DNA of 64,000 bases from Blattamonas nauphoetae (GCA_033064195.1 JARBJD010000217.1:1-64000); one strand, 5' to 3'; shown: positions 39,901 to 52,500, numbered from the stretch's first letter. Numbers and translations are program-made. The notes: generated by a model from the letters alone, not told the origin.

Positions 39901-41692
39901 TCGTTCCCAGCCAAATCTCATCGAGAGCTTTCATCAACTTCTTCGACCATCCCTCCGCCACTCCCTTCGACGCCAGTACCATCAACAGCACGCGGTGTTC
40001 CGCCCCTTGCGGTCAGACATTGGTTGTGCAATTGTTTTAAGTATTCCGAACCGTCAGATCCAATCCGACTCAATCTGTCCGTTTTTGGGCCATCTCGTCC
40101 ACCTCACACCCAAAACAACCCATCCACCGTCTTTCGACCATCTGCCCTTCTCATTCACAACAACTCTTCAGCCGAGATGAGCATGTCAGACAAGTCTGGG
40201 ATATCTGAGTCAATCACGAAGAGACATTCGGATCGGCTGAACTGCGACAGCGGAAGGGTTGACTGAGTCGTGTCTTCCCTCGTTCTTCTTTCGTCCGCTT
40301 TCGTTCCACTTGTCTCAATCCTTTCCTTGTGTGTCCCTTCCTACTTCACTGTCGCTTTCCCAATCCAACTCCTCCTGTTCTCCATCCTTCATTCACTCAA
40401 ACTTCCTGCAAAAGACCAGTCCTGTCACCCATCATGTCAGTCTGGTTTCGCTGCAACCGACAATCACAAGCATGCACGATCCACAGAACGGCAAGGTTGC
40501 AGTTTGCGTCGAGCAGAGTCAATCCGTGTCAACTGCTTGTTCTCACAACCACTCCTAACGTACCTTGCTGGCCGTTCGATCAAGCCTCACATGCGATTCG
40601 AATGTTGGATTCTTCGCTTTGTCCGATCCTTCATCCACACAAACGGAGAGGAAGGCAGAGATTGAAGCGAGTGGAGGGTGACACCAACTCTCTCTCGCGT
40701 GGAGTGAGGAAGCTGGCATTGTAATGCGGATGTCGGCCGAGTTGATTGCGGAGGAGGGTGCGATGGACGAAGAGTATGTGATGATTTTGACAAGCAGCAC
40801 GGAGCACGCAGAGTGTGGTGAGAGGGAAAGTCAGAGGCGAGTGGGAGGGCGTGGAGGCGACTGAGCAGCGATCGAGAATGGCCATGTATTGCGACGTGCT
40901 GGCGTGTCTCGGGATGACGAAAGTGGATGGCTTGGAAGCATCTGCAGATGGCTGAGATCGAAGAGGAGATTGCACTCGAATAGAGATCAGGCGAGATGGG
41001 AGTGACATCGTTGCATCAATGTCGATTGAGCTGGTGTCGGCATTCCCACACCAGTCCACTCAGCCAATCGCCAGACCGACCATCCACATATAAATGACAA
41101 TCCACAATCCATCGAAGAAAAATATGAGCAGTGTGTGTCGAGTGTGATGGAAAGTGTTCGAGTCTGTTCATATCAGCACGAGAATCCTTCGTGATTGGTC
41201 AATCACTCTTCAAATCAGGAGAGCGAGATAGTGGTGTCGAAATCGGGAGAAACGAGGAAGAGGGGCGGGAGATGGTTGAGTGTGGAGAGCGAAGAGTGTT
41301 GTATGGTTAGAGGGTTTGCTGGTGAAGTCCTTCGGAATGCTTGTTTTGCGATGATTCCAACAGATCTGTCGGTTTGTTCTGATTCTGGTGCAAGATGGAT
41401 GCATTGAACCGCATGGTCGACTCAATCGAATGGAGATCCACGTGTGTTCTGGAATCTCTCTTCATCTCGTTGTGCCCGCTCAGACTGCAGACACGAGGAG
41501 GGCGAGAGTGGCGGTGATGGAGATGGAGAGTGTTGCGACCATCGAGCGAGACTGGCGAGAGAGAATCCAAATCGTTCCAGCAAACCAAACCTTGAAGTGA
41601 CGCCAGAACCGACAGCGGCCACACACAAACAGTGTTTGCTGTCCAAAAGAAGGCTGAAACGGGTTGAAATTGTCGCTCGTTCCTGTCTGTTT
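39901..41692. other. Decayed coding debris
   Basis: No intact gene is visible. Several short frames (for example 39784-40266, 40270-40665, and 40631-41059 on the minus strand) are open, but none is recognisable. A phrase like VMRMSAELIAEEGAMDEEYV in the + strand around 40715-40780 looks once-coding. The stretch 41590-41692 matches the 3' flank of ARM-like genes (TTTTGGACAGCAAACAC). Confidence 0.35.
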
Positions 41693-42766
41693 CTATCGAT
41701 GCAGCGGCGCATTCATGCCCTGCAGGTTGTTCCATTGAATCGAGTAGCCAACAATTCCGCCTCCAAAGGATTTGTCTTTGTCGTTTCGCAGCTTTTCCTC
41801 AATCACATCTTCCATGCCCTCCATTCTCAACATCCGATAAATTTTCTTCGACATCTGTCTCACGTCTCCCCTTGCTCTGTTCCATTTCCGCTGGGTATTG
41901 TTCATGTCAGACACAAAATACCAGATTGAGTGATCTTTCTCGATGGATGTCAGACAACTGGGGATCGTTAGTAAAACAGGCATAGAAACGACGACATCCA
42001 TTGTAGGTTGATAATAAGGAGATATGTCGAGGAGGGTGTGGAGGAGGTCGACAAAATGCGCGGATTGGTCTCCATCGATGATCGAATATCGGTTCATGCA
42101 CAAATGCCAAATATATGGCTCCGAAGGCACGATAACTTGCTTCAAAACTGTCTCGTGAACAGGTTGTTGTTCGTCCCGATCTTCAATTTCGAGATATACG
42201 AGACCCTCAGGAGTGGCCAGGCAGAGACATTTGTTGATGATTTTCATCACGTTCAGGTGGATATCGACTGCTTCAGTCAATGGAAGAGATAGTGAATTGA
42301 GAGTGTTCATGAGATGTGGGATCAGACCAGCTTTGGCAAGTGCAAGTCGGACTTTAGTTGAACACCAAAAGATCTGAGAAAAGAGCATCTTCATTGCTGC
42401 TACGGTAATCACCTGACTGGCTGAAGAAATGAGCACCACAAGAGACTGTTTGAAGTTTGTCAAAGATTCATCAGTGGTTAGCCCAAGACCACTTAGAAAA
42501 GTTTCAGCTGAATATTGACTCATTGGATCCACAGATTCCAGAAATTTCACAGCCTGAGCTTCCAGAGAGACATCAAATGAAGGCTGGAACTTCACAGTGG
42601 CAACAAGAGATCGAAAGACAATCGCCTTTTCGTTGACAGATTCTTCTCGATTGGATTGCCAATTCAGAAAAGCAGAACAATCTGGAGAAGATGAAAGGCA
42701 GTGGGAAGACAAACCAGAGTGGGCAGTACTTGACGAGCTGTCTGTTTTATTTTCAATCGATGACAT
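41693..42766 (-). CDS. ARM-like expanded-family protein (357 aa), copy 1
   Basis: The single frame starts at an ATG and contains all family landmarks: Ser-rich N-terminus, VFRSLVATVKFQPSFD, KFLESVDP, VLISSASQVITVAAMKML, GLIPHLMNTLN, VIVPSEPYIWHLCMNRYSIIDGDQS, PYYQPTMDVVV, and a C-terminal RMLRMEGMEDVIEEKLRND. It is helical throughout and reads as ARM/HEAT-type repeats, so a scaffold role is likely. I recall many copies of this family in Blattamonas. It has the same length as, and faces away from, copy 2 at 44834-45907, with the PB1 gene between them. No signal peptide or membrane segment. Confidence 0.8.
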   Translation of the reverse strand: MSSIENKTDSSSSTAHSGLSSHCLSSSPDCSAFLNWQSNREESVNEKAIVFRSLVATVKFQPSFDVSLEAQAVKFLESVDPMSQYSAETFLSGLGLTTDESLTNFKQSLVVLISSASQVITVAAMKMLFSQIFWCSTKVRLALAKAGLIPHLMNTLNSLSLPLTEAVDIHLNVMKIINKCLCLATPEGLVYLEIEDRDEQQPVHETVLKQVIVPSEPYIWHLCMNRYSIIDGDQSAHFVDLLHTLLDISPYYQPTMDVVVSMPVLLTIPSCLTSIEKDHSIWYFVSDMNNTQRKWNRARGDVRQMSKKIYRMLRMEGMEDVIEEKLRNDKDKSFGGGIVGYSIQWNNLQGMNAPLHR

Positions 42767-42809
42767 TCCGTTGAACTCGGAGTTAAATCACTCGTTATGG
42801 GTTCAAAAA

Positions 42810-43090
42810 CGAAGTTGAAGAACGAGAATGAGATGAAAGAATTATTGAAAGGAAGAAGAAAAGTAATCAACGAACAGTAGAGACGATCCAGAAATGAAGA
42901 AGAGAGATGAGGAGGAGAATGGAGATTGATGAATCATTGTCTGGTTTTTCTCCTTGCTATTGTGTTCATTCTGCCCAATCACTCTCCTCCACAACTTGGT
43001 CCCAGTGTGACCGTGTGAGGGACACTCCAATCTATTCCAAGACGAAATAGAGGTTGTCTGTCAGCACTCGCAAACTCTCGTCCATTCTCC
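42810..43090 (+). repeat. Three-copy flank repeat, copy 2
   Basis: Direct repeat of 38310-38610, here in the 5' flank of the ARM-like gene. Confidence 0.6.
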
Positions 43091-43245
43091 TCCTTCCGAG
43101 AACCCTACCCCACAATTATGAAGTTATCAACCCTGAAAGTCATTCGTGTCATCTGAAAAAAGCAGTGTTTGGACAAAAGGAGGAGAATAATCGAATGTTG
43201 TGAAATGAGTTGATTGAGTCCTGAGCATCCTTCCATATTCCTCAA

Positions 43246-44804
43246 TTAAGGCGCTGGTGGTTGAGTGGCATTCGATGAACTCTGCCCCGCTGCACTTTGC
43301 ATGAACTGTTGGAAGAACGGCGCGAACTGCTCAATCATCGGACCAAACTGCTGCATCATCCCTGCCCAGTCACCGTTCGGCCCGAATCCAAACGGAGCTT
43401 GCGGCGCTGTTGGAGCACTGGGCGCTGGCTGGGGTGCTTCTTCGCGAGGAGCTGGCTGAGGAATCTCGTTCACGTCTTCTTTTGGTTCTTCCTCCTTTTC
43501 CAGCTCTGGTCGAGATGTTACAATTGGGGATTGTTCTGGTTGTGATTGGGGCTGTGGTTTGGCATCTTCTTCCTTTCGTGCAAATGGGAACCAGGTGTGT
43601 GGTGGTTGTTCGGGTTCATCAGCTGACGCTTCTGAGAACATGTTCTTGAAGTCTTCCCGAAGTGACGCAATCTGATCTCTCATAGTGGTGTTAGAAACCC
43701 GCTCTGGTCCATAAACCCGCAACCAGCGTGATAAAACCGCCACTTGTTTCATGATGTGTTATCTTTCTCTCATATCCTCTTTTATTTGACTTAAAGCGCA
43801 TTTTATGATGAAATAAAAACAAGAATCCATCAGAGAGAAGTGAACTTGGAGGCAATGGGCCTGTTTTCAAATCAAGATGTGTCAAATCCAACACTGGATC
43901 TGATTCATGAGATCCTTCTGAAGAAAAAGTGTTTCCGGACAAAGAACCCTCCTCAAAAGGACCACTCAATCAACTCAAATGATCGTTTTCCATCAATTTG
44001 TTCGAAAAGGATTCTGAGGAAGAAGAGAACACAATGAAACGAAAAAGACACATTGCCCACGTCAACTGTCAACAAAGAACGATGTGCACGACAACAAATC
44101 CAGAATGAAGAGGGATATGATGCCAGCGAACCATCTCGAGAATGATCTGTGTTGGTTTCGTCACTTCACAGTTATTTGTGTTTTATTGTATTCGGAAAAG
44201 TGAGAAAAATAGAGGGCAATGTGAAGAAATGGTGAAAGAACGTGATTATGACGAAGATCGTTCGGTTGCGGTTTTTTGGACTCCCGTTGCGGCTTTCTGA
44301 ACGCGGGCGGGTTTCTAACACTACTATCATCACATCTTCATCCCATCCCATTCCCATCGGCATCCACCACGGACGAGAAGGCCTGGAGTGTTCCTGTTTG
44401 TGTTCATGCGCGTTTTGGTGATGAGGGCATGTCTGTCGGCGTCGGAAGTTGCGTCCCCAAGGTATCCAGATGAATCCGGAGAAATTTTCTGGTCGACTTT
44501 CACGTTTAGCTGGCTTCGGAGAAACTGTGATGCGGAGGAACTTTCCAGGTTGTTGCATGACGAATGCAAGGTACACGTCTTCATCCGAGGCCATAGTGAT
44601 CGCATCCCCTTCGTCGTCCAGGTATGTCAGACGATAAGTCGACATGGAGCAGTAATCGAACATTGAAGAGATTCGAGCGGCCAGTTCTTCGAACGTTGGT
44701 GCTTCCGTGAACTGGACTCGGCGAGTATCACCAGTTGGTGAGAAAGTGATCTTGACTACATGATTTTGAGAAGTGTTCATTGTATCGGAAAATTGATTTT
44801 TCAT
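43246..44804 (-). CDS. PB1-domain protein gene interrupted by a 644-bp TIR element
   Basis: The first part starts at ATG 44804 (another at 44780) and encodes a PB1 domain at residues about 14-95. It has the basic-cluster side (VKITFSPTGDTRRVQF) and an OPCA-type acidic motif (YLDDEGDAITMASDEDV), the hallmark of p62/NBR1-like scaffolds. After GWDEDVM (residue 159) the reading frame enters the element at 43683-44326. The second part (from 43679 to 43246) continues RDQIASLREDFKNMF and then a Pro/Gln-rich tail with repeated APFFQQF-like Phe/Gln helices. Removing the element with one TCA copy gives GWDEDVMRDQIASL in frame. Splicing from GTGATG to TATGAG gives GWDEDRDQIASL, also in frame. The product would be about 300 aa and probably a PB1-mediated adaptor. 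Confidence 0.72.
43683..44326. mobile_element. 644-bp introner-like element with terminal inverted repeats
   Basis: The left end TAGTGGTGTTAGAAACCCGC (43683-43702) and the right end (44307-44326, reverse complement TAGTAGTGTTAGAAACCCGC) match at 19 of 20 positions. Weaker inverted similarity continues inward for about 50 bp (CCGCAAC and AAACCGC words). A 3-bp duplication TCA flanks it (43680-43682 and 44327-44329). It encodes nothing recognisable, so it is non-autonomous. It splits the PB1 gene at a point where exact excision or GT-AG splicing both keep the frame. Confidence 0.65.
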
Positions 44805-44833
44805 GACCCATTACTCTTGACAATCAGATCGAA

Positions 44834-45907
44834 ATGGACCCGATAATCAATAAAACGGCCGTCTCCTCAAGTCCAAAACCTTCTATTTATCCCTCCTATC
44901 AGTTCCCATTTTCCATGGATTGCTCACCTTTCATGAATTGGCGGGAAGGGGATGAAGAAACTTTTCCCGAAAAGGGAGTTGTCTTTCTGTCTCTCGTTGC
45001 CACTGTGAAGTTTCAACCAGCATTTGATGACTCTCTGGTGGCGAAAGCCGTGAAATTTCTCGAATCTGTGGATCCGAAGTATCCAGAATCAGCCGATACT
45101 TTTCTCAGGAACCTTGGGCGAACACCTGACGATTATTCGACCAACTTCATTGAGTCCATTCTGGTGCTCCTTTCTTCAGCCAGTCAGTCAATTATTCACT
45201 CATCAATGGCGATATTCCACAAGCTACTCTGCGAAAGTTCAACTAAAGCTCACTATGCCCTTGTCAACGCTGATCTGCTCCCTCAACTCATCAACATTCT
45301 CAATCCACAGTCTCTTTCATTTGCTGAAGCGATCGATATCCACATCAACGTCATATCGATCATCCGAAGCTTCTTCTGGCTGATAACTCCATTTGGTCTC
45401 ACAGAACTCGGAATTGAAGATCGGGACGAACAACAAGATGTTCATGCAACGGTTTTGCAGCAAGTTCTCGTCCCTTCGGAGAAGTATATTTGCCATTTAT
45501 GCGTCAACTGCTTTTCGATCATCGATGGAGACCAATCCGATAATTTTCTGGCACTCCTCGCTCGGCTCCTCCAAATATCTCCTTTTTATCAACCAACAAT
45601 GGATTTCGTCATGAATATGCCAGTCGTTCTCACGATGCCAAGTTGTCTTTCTTTCTTCGAAGACGATCTCTCAATCTCTAGTTTTCTGTACGCAATGAAC
45701 GATAGCCAGCAGAAATGGAACAAGCAAAAGGGAGAAGTGCGACAGATGTGGAAGAAAGTGCATCGAATGTTGAGAATGGAGGGCATGGAAGATGTGACTG
45801 AGGAAAAGCTGCGAAACGACGGTGCTGGATCCTGCGGAGACTTAATTGTTTTCATCTCGATCCTTCTGAACAACGCGCAGGGCATGAACCTTCAACACCT
45901 TTTGTAG
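44834..45907 (+). CDS. ARM-like expanded-family protein (357 aa), copy 2
   Basis: It has the same length and landmarks as copy 1: MNWREGDEETFPEKGVVFLSL, VATVKFQPAFDDSL, KFLESVDPKYPES, VLVPSEKYICHLCVNCFSIIDGDQ, FYQPTMDFVMNMP and RMLRMEGMEDVTEEKLRND. It is all helical with no signal peptide. It lies only 27 bp from the divergent PB1 start (44804), so the two share a very short promoter region. In the palindrome it pairs with the internally deleted copy at 39500-39900, which shows what that copy lost. Confidence 0.8.
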   Translation: MDPIINKTAVSSSPKPSIYPSYQFPFSMDCSPFMNWREGDEETFPEKGVVFLSLVATVKFQPAFDDSLVAKAVKFLESVDPKYPESADTFLRNLGRTPDDYSTNFIESILVLLSSASQSIIHSSMAIFHKLLCESSTKAHYALVNADLLPQLINILNPQSLSFAEAIDIHINVISIIRSFFWLITPFGLTELGIEDRDEQQDVHATVLQQVLVPSEKYICHLCVNCFSIIDGDQSDNFLALLARLLQISPFYQPTMDFVMNMPVVLTMPSCLSFFEDDLSISSFLYAMNDSQQKWNKQKGEVRQMWKKVHRMLRMEGMEDVTEEKLRNDGAGSCGDLIVFISILLNNAQGMNLQHLL

Positions 45908-46524
45908 AAACAGACACGAACCAGCGAACTTTTCGAACTGTTTCTGGCTTCTTTTGGACAGCAAACACGTTCGGTATTCTGTTCACGAACTGATCAATCG
46001 ATGTCCTTCAAGCAGTTGGCTATTCCGCAGTTGGAGGATCCGGACTTGATGAGGACTGCTTTTCTAAAGGCGATCAAGAACAAAGCTCATCCAAATGATT
46101 AATCGATGCCTTTTGTTGTCTTCAAGCTTTTGAAATTAATTTATTCTTTCTTTAATTGTGTCATTCAGTTCGAATTGATGAGAAACAACAGACAATGACG
46201 TGTCCATCTCCATTCTCCTCCCCATCTTCCTTCATTATTCTTGGATCGTCTCACTCTATTCACTGGTTGATTGTTTTCTACCTTTCATAAATTTCTTTCA
46301 TCTCTATCTCTTTCCTGTGAAGAGACTTTACAAAGGACAAACTCCCATTTTGGTTGTCCAAATTTGAGTCGAAGAGGGATCGAAATTAAGAATGATGAAA
46401 TGAAAAAAAACGGAATTCATAGTGTCTGACATTGATAGTCTTGTTACTAAATGGAGAGCGACAAGAATCCAGGAGAGAAATTAAGAGAGCTCATGCGAGA
46501 TGAGTACAAGTTGAGTGTTGCTCC
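45908..46524. other. Intergenic region with inverted flank repeat (copy 3 at about 46160-46330)
   Basis: The part 45908-46060 matches the left arm at about 39400-39500 and 38640-38700. The part 46190-46524 mirrors 38111-38440, the 3' flank of gene A. No gene is seen. Confidence 0.5.
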
Positions 46525-49500
46525 TTAATCCTTCCCTTCATCCATGTCCAGGACCGGTGCATTGATAGACCCTCTGCTGAACTCGTCCTCCCCCACTCCC
46601 CCGTACTTCACAACATCCTCCCCTTCCCTCAGATCTCCCTGCGATGGCGTCCGAACCACTGACGACTTGTTCTGATATTGTTGGTATTTGTGCTGTTGAG
46701 CAACCCGACGACGCACACACACACATCCGACGATGCATCCAACCACCACACAAACCAGCACCACCACCACAATCGGAACCACAATCGCAACTGTCGCTGC
46801 TGCTTTCTTCGTCCGGTCCTTGAACTTCATCGACGACGATGAGCGCGCATCTTGTCCGAAGCTCAGTGCCACGTGCCAGTCTTGCTTCACATCCAAATCA
46901 GGCTTCAGTTCAGAGTGCAGGATCGTCGCTACAAACCCAGTTTCCGTCCAGTCTGCTGTGTTTGCTCCGATCAGCTCGATCTGTTTGTGTTTTCCTGTTT
47001 CTGTCTTGTTCGGGAACATTTCGAAAATATCCAGTTTCAGACCACACGGAATCAGCAGCGTGCCTTTCATCTTCACAACGAATTTGTCGTTCGCTTTGTC
47101 GAACTCAATTTTGGTCGCTTTCACGTCGAATGTGGGAACAAACATCGGAGCTTTCGTTTCAATCGAATCCTTCACAACTGTGCAGTTGTCTGCGGCAATC
47201 CAGAGCGCATCGTCGGTTGCCTGAGTGGTCGTGATGTCGATCGTTCCTTCGTTTCGGCATTCCACGTTCTGTCGCATCGATGGGAAGTCCTCCAACATCT
47301 TTCCGTTTCCGTGGAACTCGCTGTTCTGAACAACAAGAGAGCCTCCATCCATCGCAACAACACCTTGTTCCGCGTCTTCGAACGACGACGAGATGAAGTT
47401 GAGGGTCGACTTCTCAAAGTTGAACAGGCCTGTTTGCCAGCTGCACACAGCCTCATTCGTGTTCATTTCCTGTCCCAGTTCTGTCCTCTCTACGAGCACA
47501 GTGCAGTGTTCGACGACGAATGTGCTTCCCATTCCAAACACAACGCAGCTCACACTTGTCGATCCACTAACTTTCAAGTCCAATCTGTGAAGTGTCAGTG
47601 AGGCTTCGTAAACAGACACCAGACCCTTCTTCTCACCCTGACTCGCTGTTCGAGGCACAACGAGCGTGCTCGAACTCGAACTGAAGTTTCGAAGGGTCAC
47701 TGATGATCGTTCCGGAATCGTCAGTGGTGTTGCTTGCTTGATGTCTCCTTTCAGATCCACCGCAATGTTCTTCATCCCCAACTCAATCGACAGCTCAATC
47801 ACTTTCCCAATCGATCCACACGGCTTCCATTCTTCTCCACATCCCTTCCCATCCTCGTCTCCTTCCGAAACCACAAACTCTGACTGACTTGGTCGAGCAT
47901 CCGTCACGAAGTGCGATGACGACACATCAAACATGTTGAAATCGTCCCCAGGAAGTGTCAGCGACACAAACGAATACTCTGTCGCGTATTCCAACGTGTT
48001 CGCAAACCCAATCACAATCGGTTCTGACACCGCTGTGTCGTCGTCGCTGCATGTCACAGCGAATGTCATTCCTCCTGTCAGTGTTCCTGTCAGAACTTCG
48101 TTATCAGGAAAGTCCGTCCCACTCAGTCCAAGCTGCGCTTTCGTTCCCATCTTGTTCGTGAATTCAAACTCAACATGTTTGATCGTGGGCGTGTGCTTCA
48201 GTTTGAATGTTACCCCATCGAACACAGGCATCGATTCTTCGTCTCCTCCTCCAACCACCTTCACGGTGTACGATTGTCCGATGATGAGGCAGTTCGGTTC
48301 GCTTTTCTCACTTGCGGCGAATCTCGCTGAGAGCGATTTCGTGTTCTCGTTGAAAACTGTCTTCGTTGTCGATGTGACCCGATTATCGTTCGAGTCAGAC
48401 ACTTCCACTGTCATTTCTGCGTTCTTCAGGTTGTTCCCGTACAGCGTCACAATCGCTGTGCTCGATGACACATCGAACTGGCATGTCGCGTCCAGAATCT
48501 GCCCTGTGGCTTCGGGAACTTCAATTTTCAAGTTTGAAGAGAGGACAACTGGCGCTCCATTCGCTTCATATCGCATCGACTTGATTGTGTACGTTTGTCC
48601 ATATTCCAGTTCTGGTGCTTGGCCTCTCTTGAATGTCGTCCCCACGATCGATCCTTCATCCGCTGACGAGAACTTACCTCTCGCTTTCAGATCGAATGGA
48701 GTGGCTGCGTCGATCGTCACGATGAATGTGGAGTCTGTGGGCAGATTTGTTCCACCCAGTGTGATTTTCAATGATTTTTCTGAGAGATCGGTGAATCCAA
48801 CTCCACACGACGACACCTTTCGATTGTCATCTGGCGTTCGAACTGTGATTGAGTGGACCACAATCGACGATTCCCCATTCTCGGAATTCACCTTCCTCAT
48901 CGAGATTGGCGTGTACGTCATCCCATGCCACATCGACGCCTCTTTCGGTGGCGAAAGGATCGCTGTTCCTGTTGCGGTTTGTGTTCCACTTGTCGTCGAT
49001 GCAACCACTCTCAGAATTGCTGTGTGACTCCCTGCTGACGAAGTCCCTGAGAATGTGATTTCATATTCCTCATCATCCTCCAACTTGCTTGTTTTGAACG
49101 TCAGAATCGTCGATTTCACATCCGACGCGTTGGTCTGCTTGGACAAGCTGAGCAAACGTGGATTCTCTTCTGGCACTGTGAACTTCAACCCTTCCTTGAG
49201 AGCTGGTGCATCACCTGAATATGAAGGTTCGATTTTAACAACTGAGTACGTCTTTCCATACTCCAATTGAGCGGAATAGCCTGTCAGAGCGGCAGTGATG
49301 GAGTCTCCGGAGTCAGAATAGAAATAGAGGGAGCTACTCAAATTGAAGCTTTTCGTCCCATCACTTACGAGCACTTTTTGGCTGTTGAGATGGCTTAGTC
49401 CTGATCCCCCAAATTCGATGGTCAGATTCTGTTCGTAGTACCCAGGAGTGAAGTATGCTTTCACGGATGTCACTTTCGGAGCACCGGGATCAGTCTTGAC

Positions 49501-52500
49501 GGCGAAGTTGTCGATGATGATGTTCGCTTCCGTCTTTCCTGATGTCTTCACAACTTCTTTTGGAACATACGTGTAGCCGTTGATGAGGTCTGCGTTCTTC
49601 CCATCTTCTGACAGACGAGCTGTGGCGATTGCCTGTTGCGAACTGGAACCAAGAAATGTAGTTGCTGTCACATAACCTGTGTGTTCTGATCCGCTCCCCG
49701 ATGTTGGTGTTCCTGTCATGAGAATGTTGTAAGTCGCTCCGTTTTCGAGAAGGCGTGTTGTGAACGTGATTGTGCACGATTTATGGTCGTCTGAGTTCGT
49801 CACACTCGCAGACGCCAATCGTGGCTTCTCTGCCGGCACTTCAAAACTCAGAGTTTTCAGAAGGACACAGTCGACCTCATTTTCAACTTTCGTGATGGTG
49901 TACTTCTGTCCGTACGAAAGCTTTGGAGAATATTCGTTGTAGATTTTGATGGAAAACTCGAACCATGTCGACGTGTTGGCTTTGAGGTAAGTTGCGAGAT
50001 AGGAGGTTCCAATGGACAGGTGGGTGTTGGCACTTGGGTTGAGATACGACCCTTCCAAACGGAGGATGGCACTTCGTTCTCCGTCGGCAGTGTCCATTCT
50101 GATCGACACGTTTGAGATTGACGGGGTGATGATCGGTGTTTTGATTGTGATGCTTTCGATGAGGATTTCAGTCTTGTCGTTTTGAGTCTCTGTGGATGCT
50201 GTTTTCGTCACGGAGTTCAGTTTGTAGGTTGCGTTGTTGAACAGCTCGCCTGTCCCGTCATCGTTCAGAGACACAGCAACTGTCGCCACTTGCGAATCCC
50301 CCGATCCAGACACAGTTGCAGTGAGCACAGCCGAATGCGAAGACGAACTCACAGCGAAGTCGTAGCTTTGCCCATCCTCCAACAATCGCGTCGAGAACAC
50401 CAGAGCCATGCTGTATCCATCTGCCGAGTTTGTTTGAGCTACCGATCCGACACGAGGTTTCTCGGCTGGAACTTCGATCTGGAATGTCTTCGTCAGAAGA
50501 GGAGGAGTGGGTGCCCAGGAGCTAGGGATGATTCTGACAAGTGTGTACGTTTTTCCATATTCAATCTTCGGATTGGTCGAATTTCCGTAAAGCCGGACTG
50601 TTTGTGTTCCTTTCGTTCCTGAGAATGAGATTGACGAAAGTTCGATTGAGACGCCATCACTTTCGAAAACTGGAGAATAATAGGACAAGATACTGACTGA
50701 TCCGACAATGTCATACGAGATGGTCAGAGTTTTCTCAATTGAGCCAGCCTGCATTGCACATGTCACACCTGTGAAGGACAATTGTTGTTCGGGCACAGAG
50801 AGGGTGATCGTGTCGACCAAGATTTCGTCGGTTGGGGAGCTCACTCGGGTGATCTTCGTCACTTTGTAGGTGTGGGAATATTTCAGGATCGCTGTGTCTT
50901 CGGGATAGAACGAGGCTGTGCCCTGGACAATCTGCATCACTCCATCCACACCCACAGACAGTGTCATTTTCGCAACAGGGTCACTTTCCGATCCTGCTGT
51001 CGTGTCGGTCAACTCCATTTCGTATGCGTCGTTCGGAAGACCGACTGAGTAAAACGTGTAAGTCATTCCTCGCCCATCGTCCAGCCATTCAGACGACTTC
51101 AACGACACCACACGAGCATCAGCCGCCGGAATGCTGAATTCTCGCTTTCCAGTGAAGAACACCTCTTTCTTCGACGAATACACAACAATCTTCGAGATCG
51201 TGTACGTCTTCCCATATTCCAGCTGAACCGTCTTCGACGTCGAAAAGAGCGTCGCAGCGATCGAACCAGTCTCGGCACTCGAAAACGTCAAATATCCAGT
51301 CAGGTTGAACGAGCTCTCGCCTTCAACGGCCACAACCAGGTTCGTCGACACAGGCATTCGGACGGTCGAGAAGACCAGCTTTCCTGTGCTTTGAGTCCCT
51401 TCGTCGAACTCGAACGAGAGGTTGTTGATCACAGCTGGCTCGGTCGTCACTGCCACTGTCAATGGTCCATAGACAAGCACGTCTTCTCCACTCTCCCCAC
51501 CCATCTTCAATCCTGTCACGGTGTATGTCTGGCCATACTTCAGAAGAGCAGAATCGACGAGGGAGAGCTTGGCAGACCACGATCCTGACTCGGTTGACGA
51601 GTACGCAATTGGGATTTTGGGAGTGTCTGTCTCATCGGCGGAGTTCGTCAGGAAGAGCGTGTGGTCTTGCGGAGAAAGCAAACGTCCAGAGAGAGTCAGG
51701 ACAGCAACAGTTTCGTTCGATTCGTACGAAATCGCAACACTTGTCAATCTGCTCGGCTCATCGGGGATTGAGAACACGATCGAGCACAAAGCGATGAACG
51801 ACGTTCCTGATGACAGAGCGAATGTCCGAACTTTGTATTCTGTTCCGAACGACAGCAGAGACGTCGTTGAAGGATAAACTGTCTGAATCGAGGAGGCCAG
51901 CGAACCGTCGTTGTCGGTCGTCAACGTGAGCGTGCGTGAATGCGACTTTTCTGATCCTTTCGGAACTGAATCCACAACCATTTGGTATTTCGTCGACGGC
52001 GACAGTCCAGAAGAGACGAACTGAAGAATCACCTCTTTCTTTCCTTCTGCGAACATCACTTCCCCAATCCCACTCAGACGAGCAGGATCCACAGGAGTTG
52101 TAAACACTCTCGTCTCAATGATCCGATCCAGAGTCTGTCCATCACATTTCACACTCTCCAAACTGTATTCTGTGTCGTATTCCAGTTCTGCTGAGCTTTC
52201 GGGATATGCCACGGCCGAACAGAACAACTGTCCAAACTTTCGAGCAAAAGTGAGCGTTTTCGTTGAGCCGTCACTCACTTTCTTCAGCTCCACATCGTAC
52301 GATCCATCCTCGAAGTTCGTTCCATGCACAGAAACTTCAATCTCGTTTCCTGTCGAGCTCAGTGCACATGTCGCGATCGAGACAGATGGCGAAAGTCTCC
52401 ATCCTTTCATCGATGCTGTCATCATCACATAATCGCTCAGCGACGATTGCAGCATTCCTGTTGGTCCGTACGGCACTGACGTCGATGCTGTCGTTGATCC

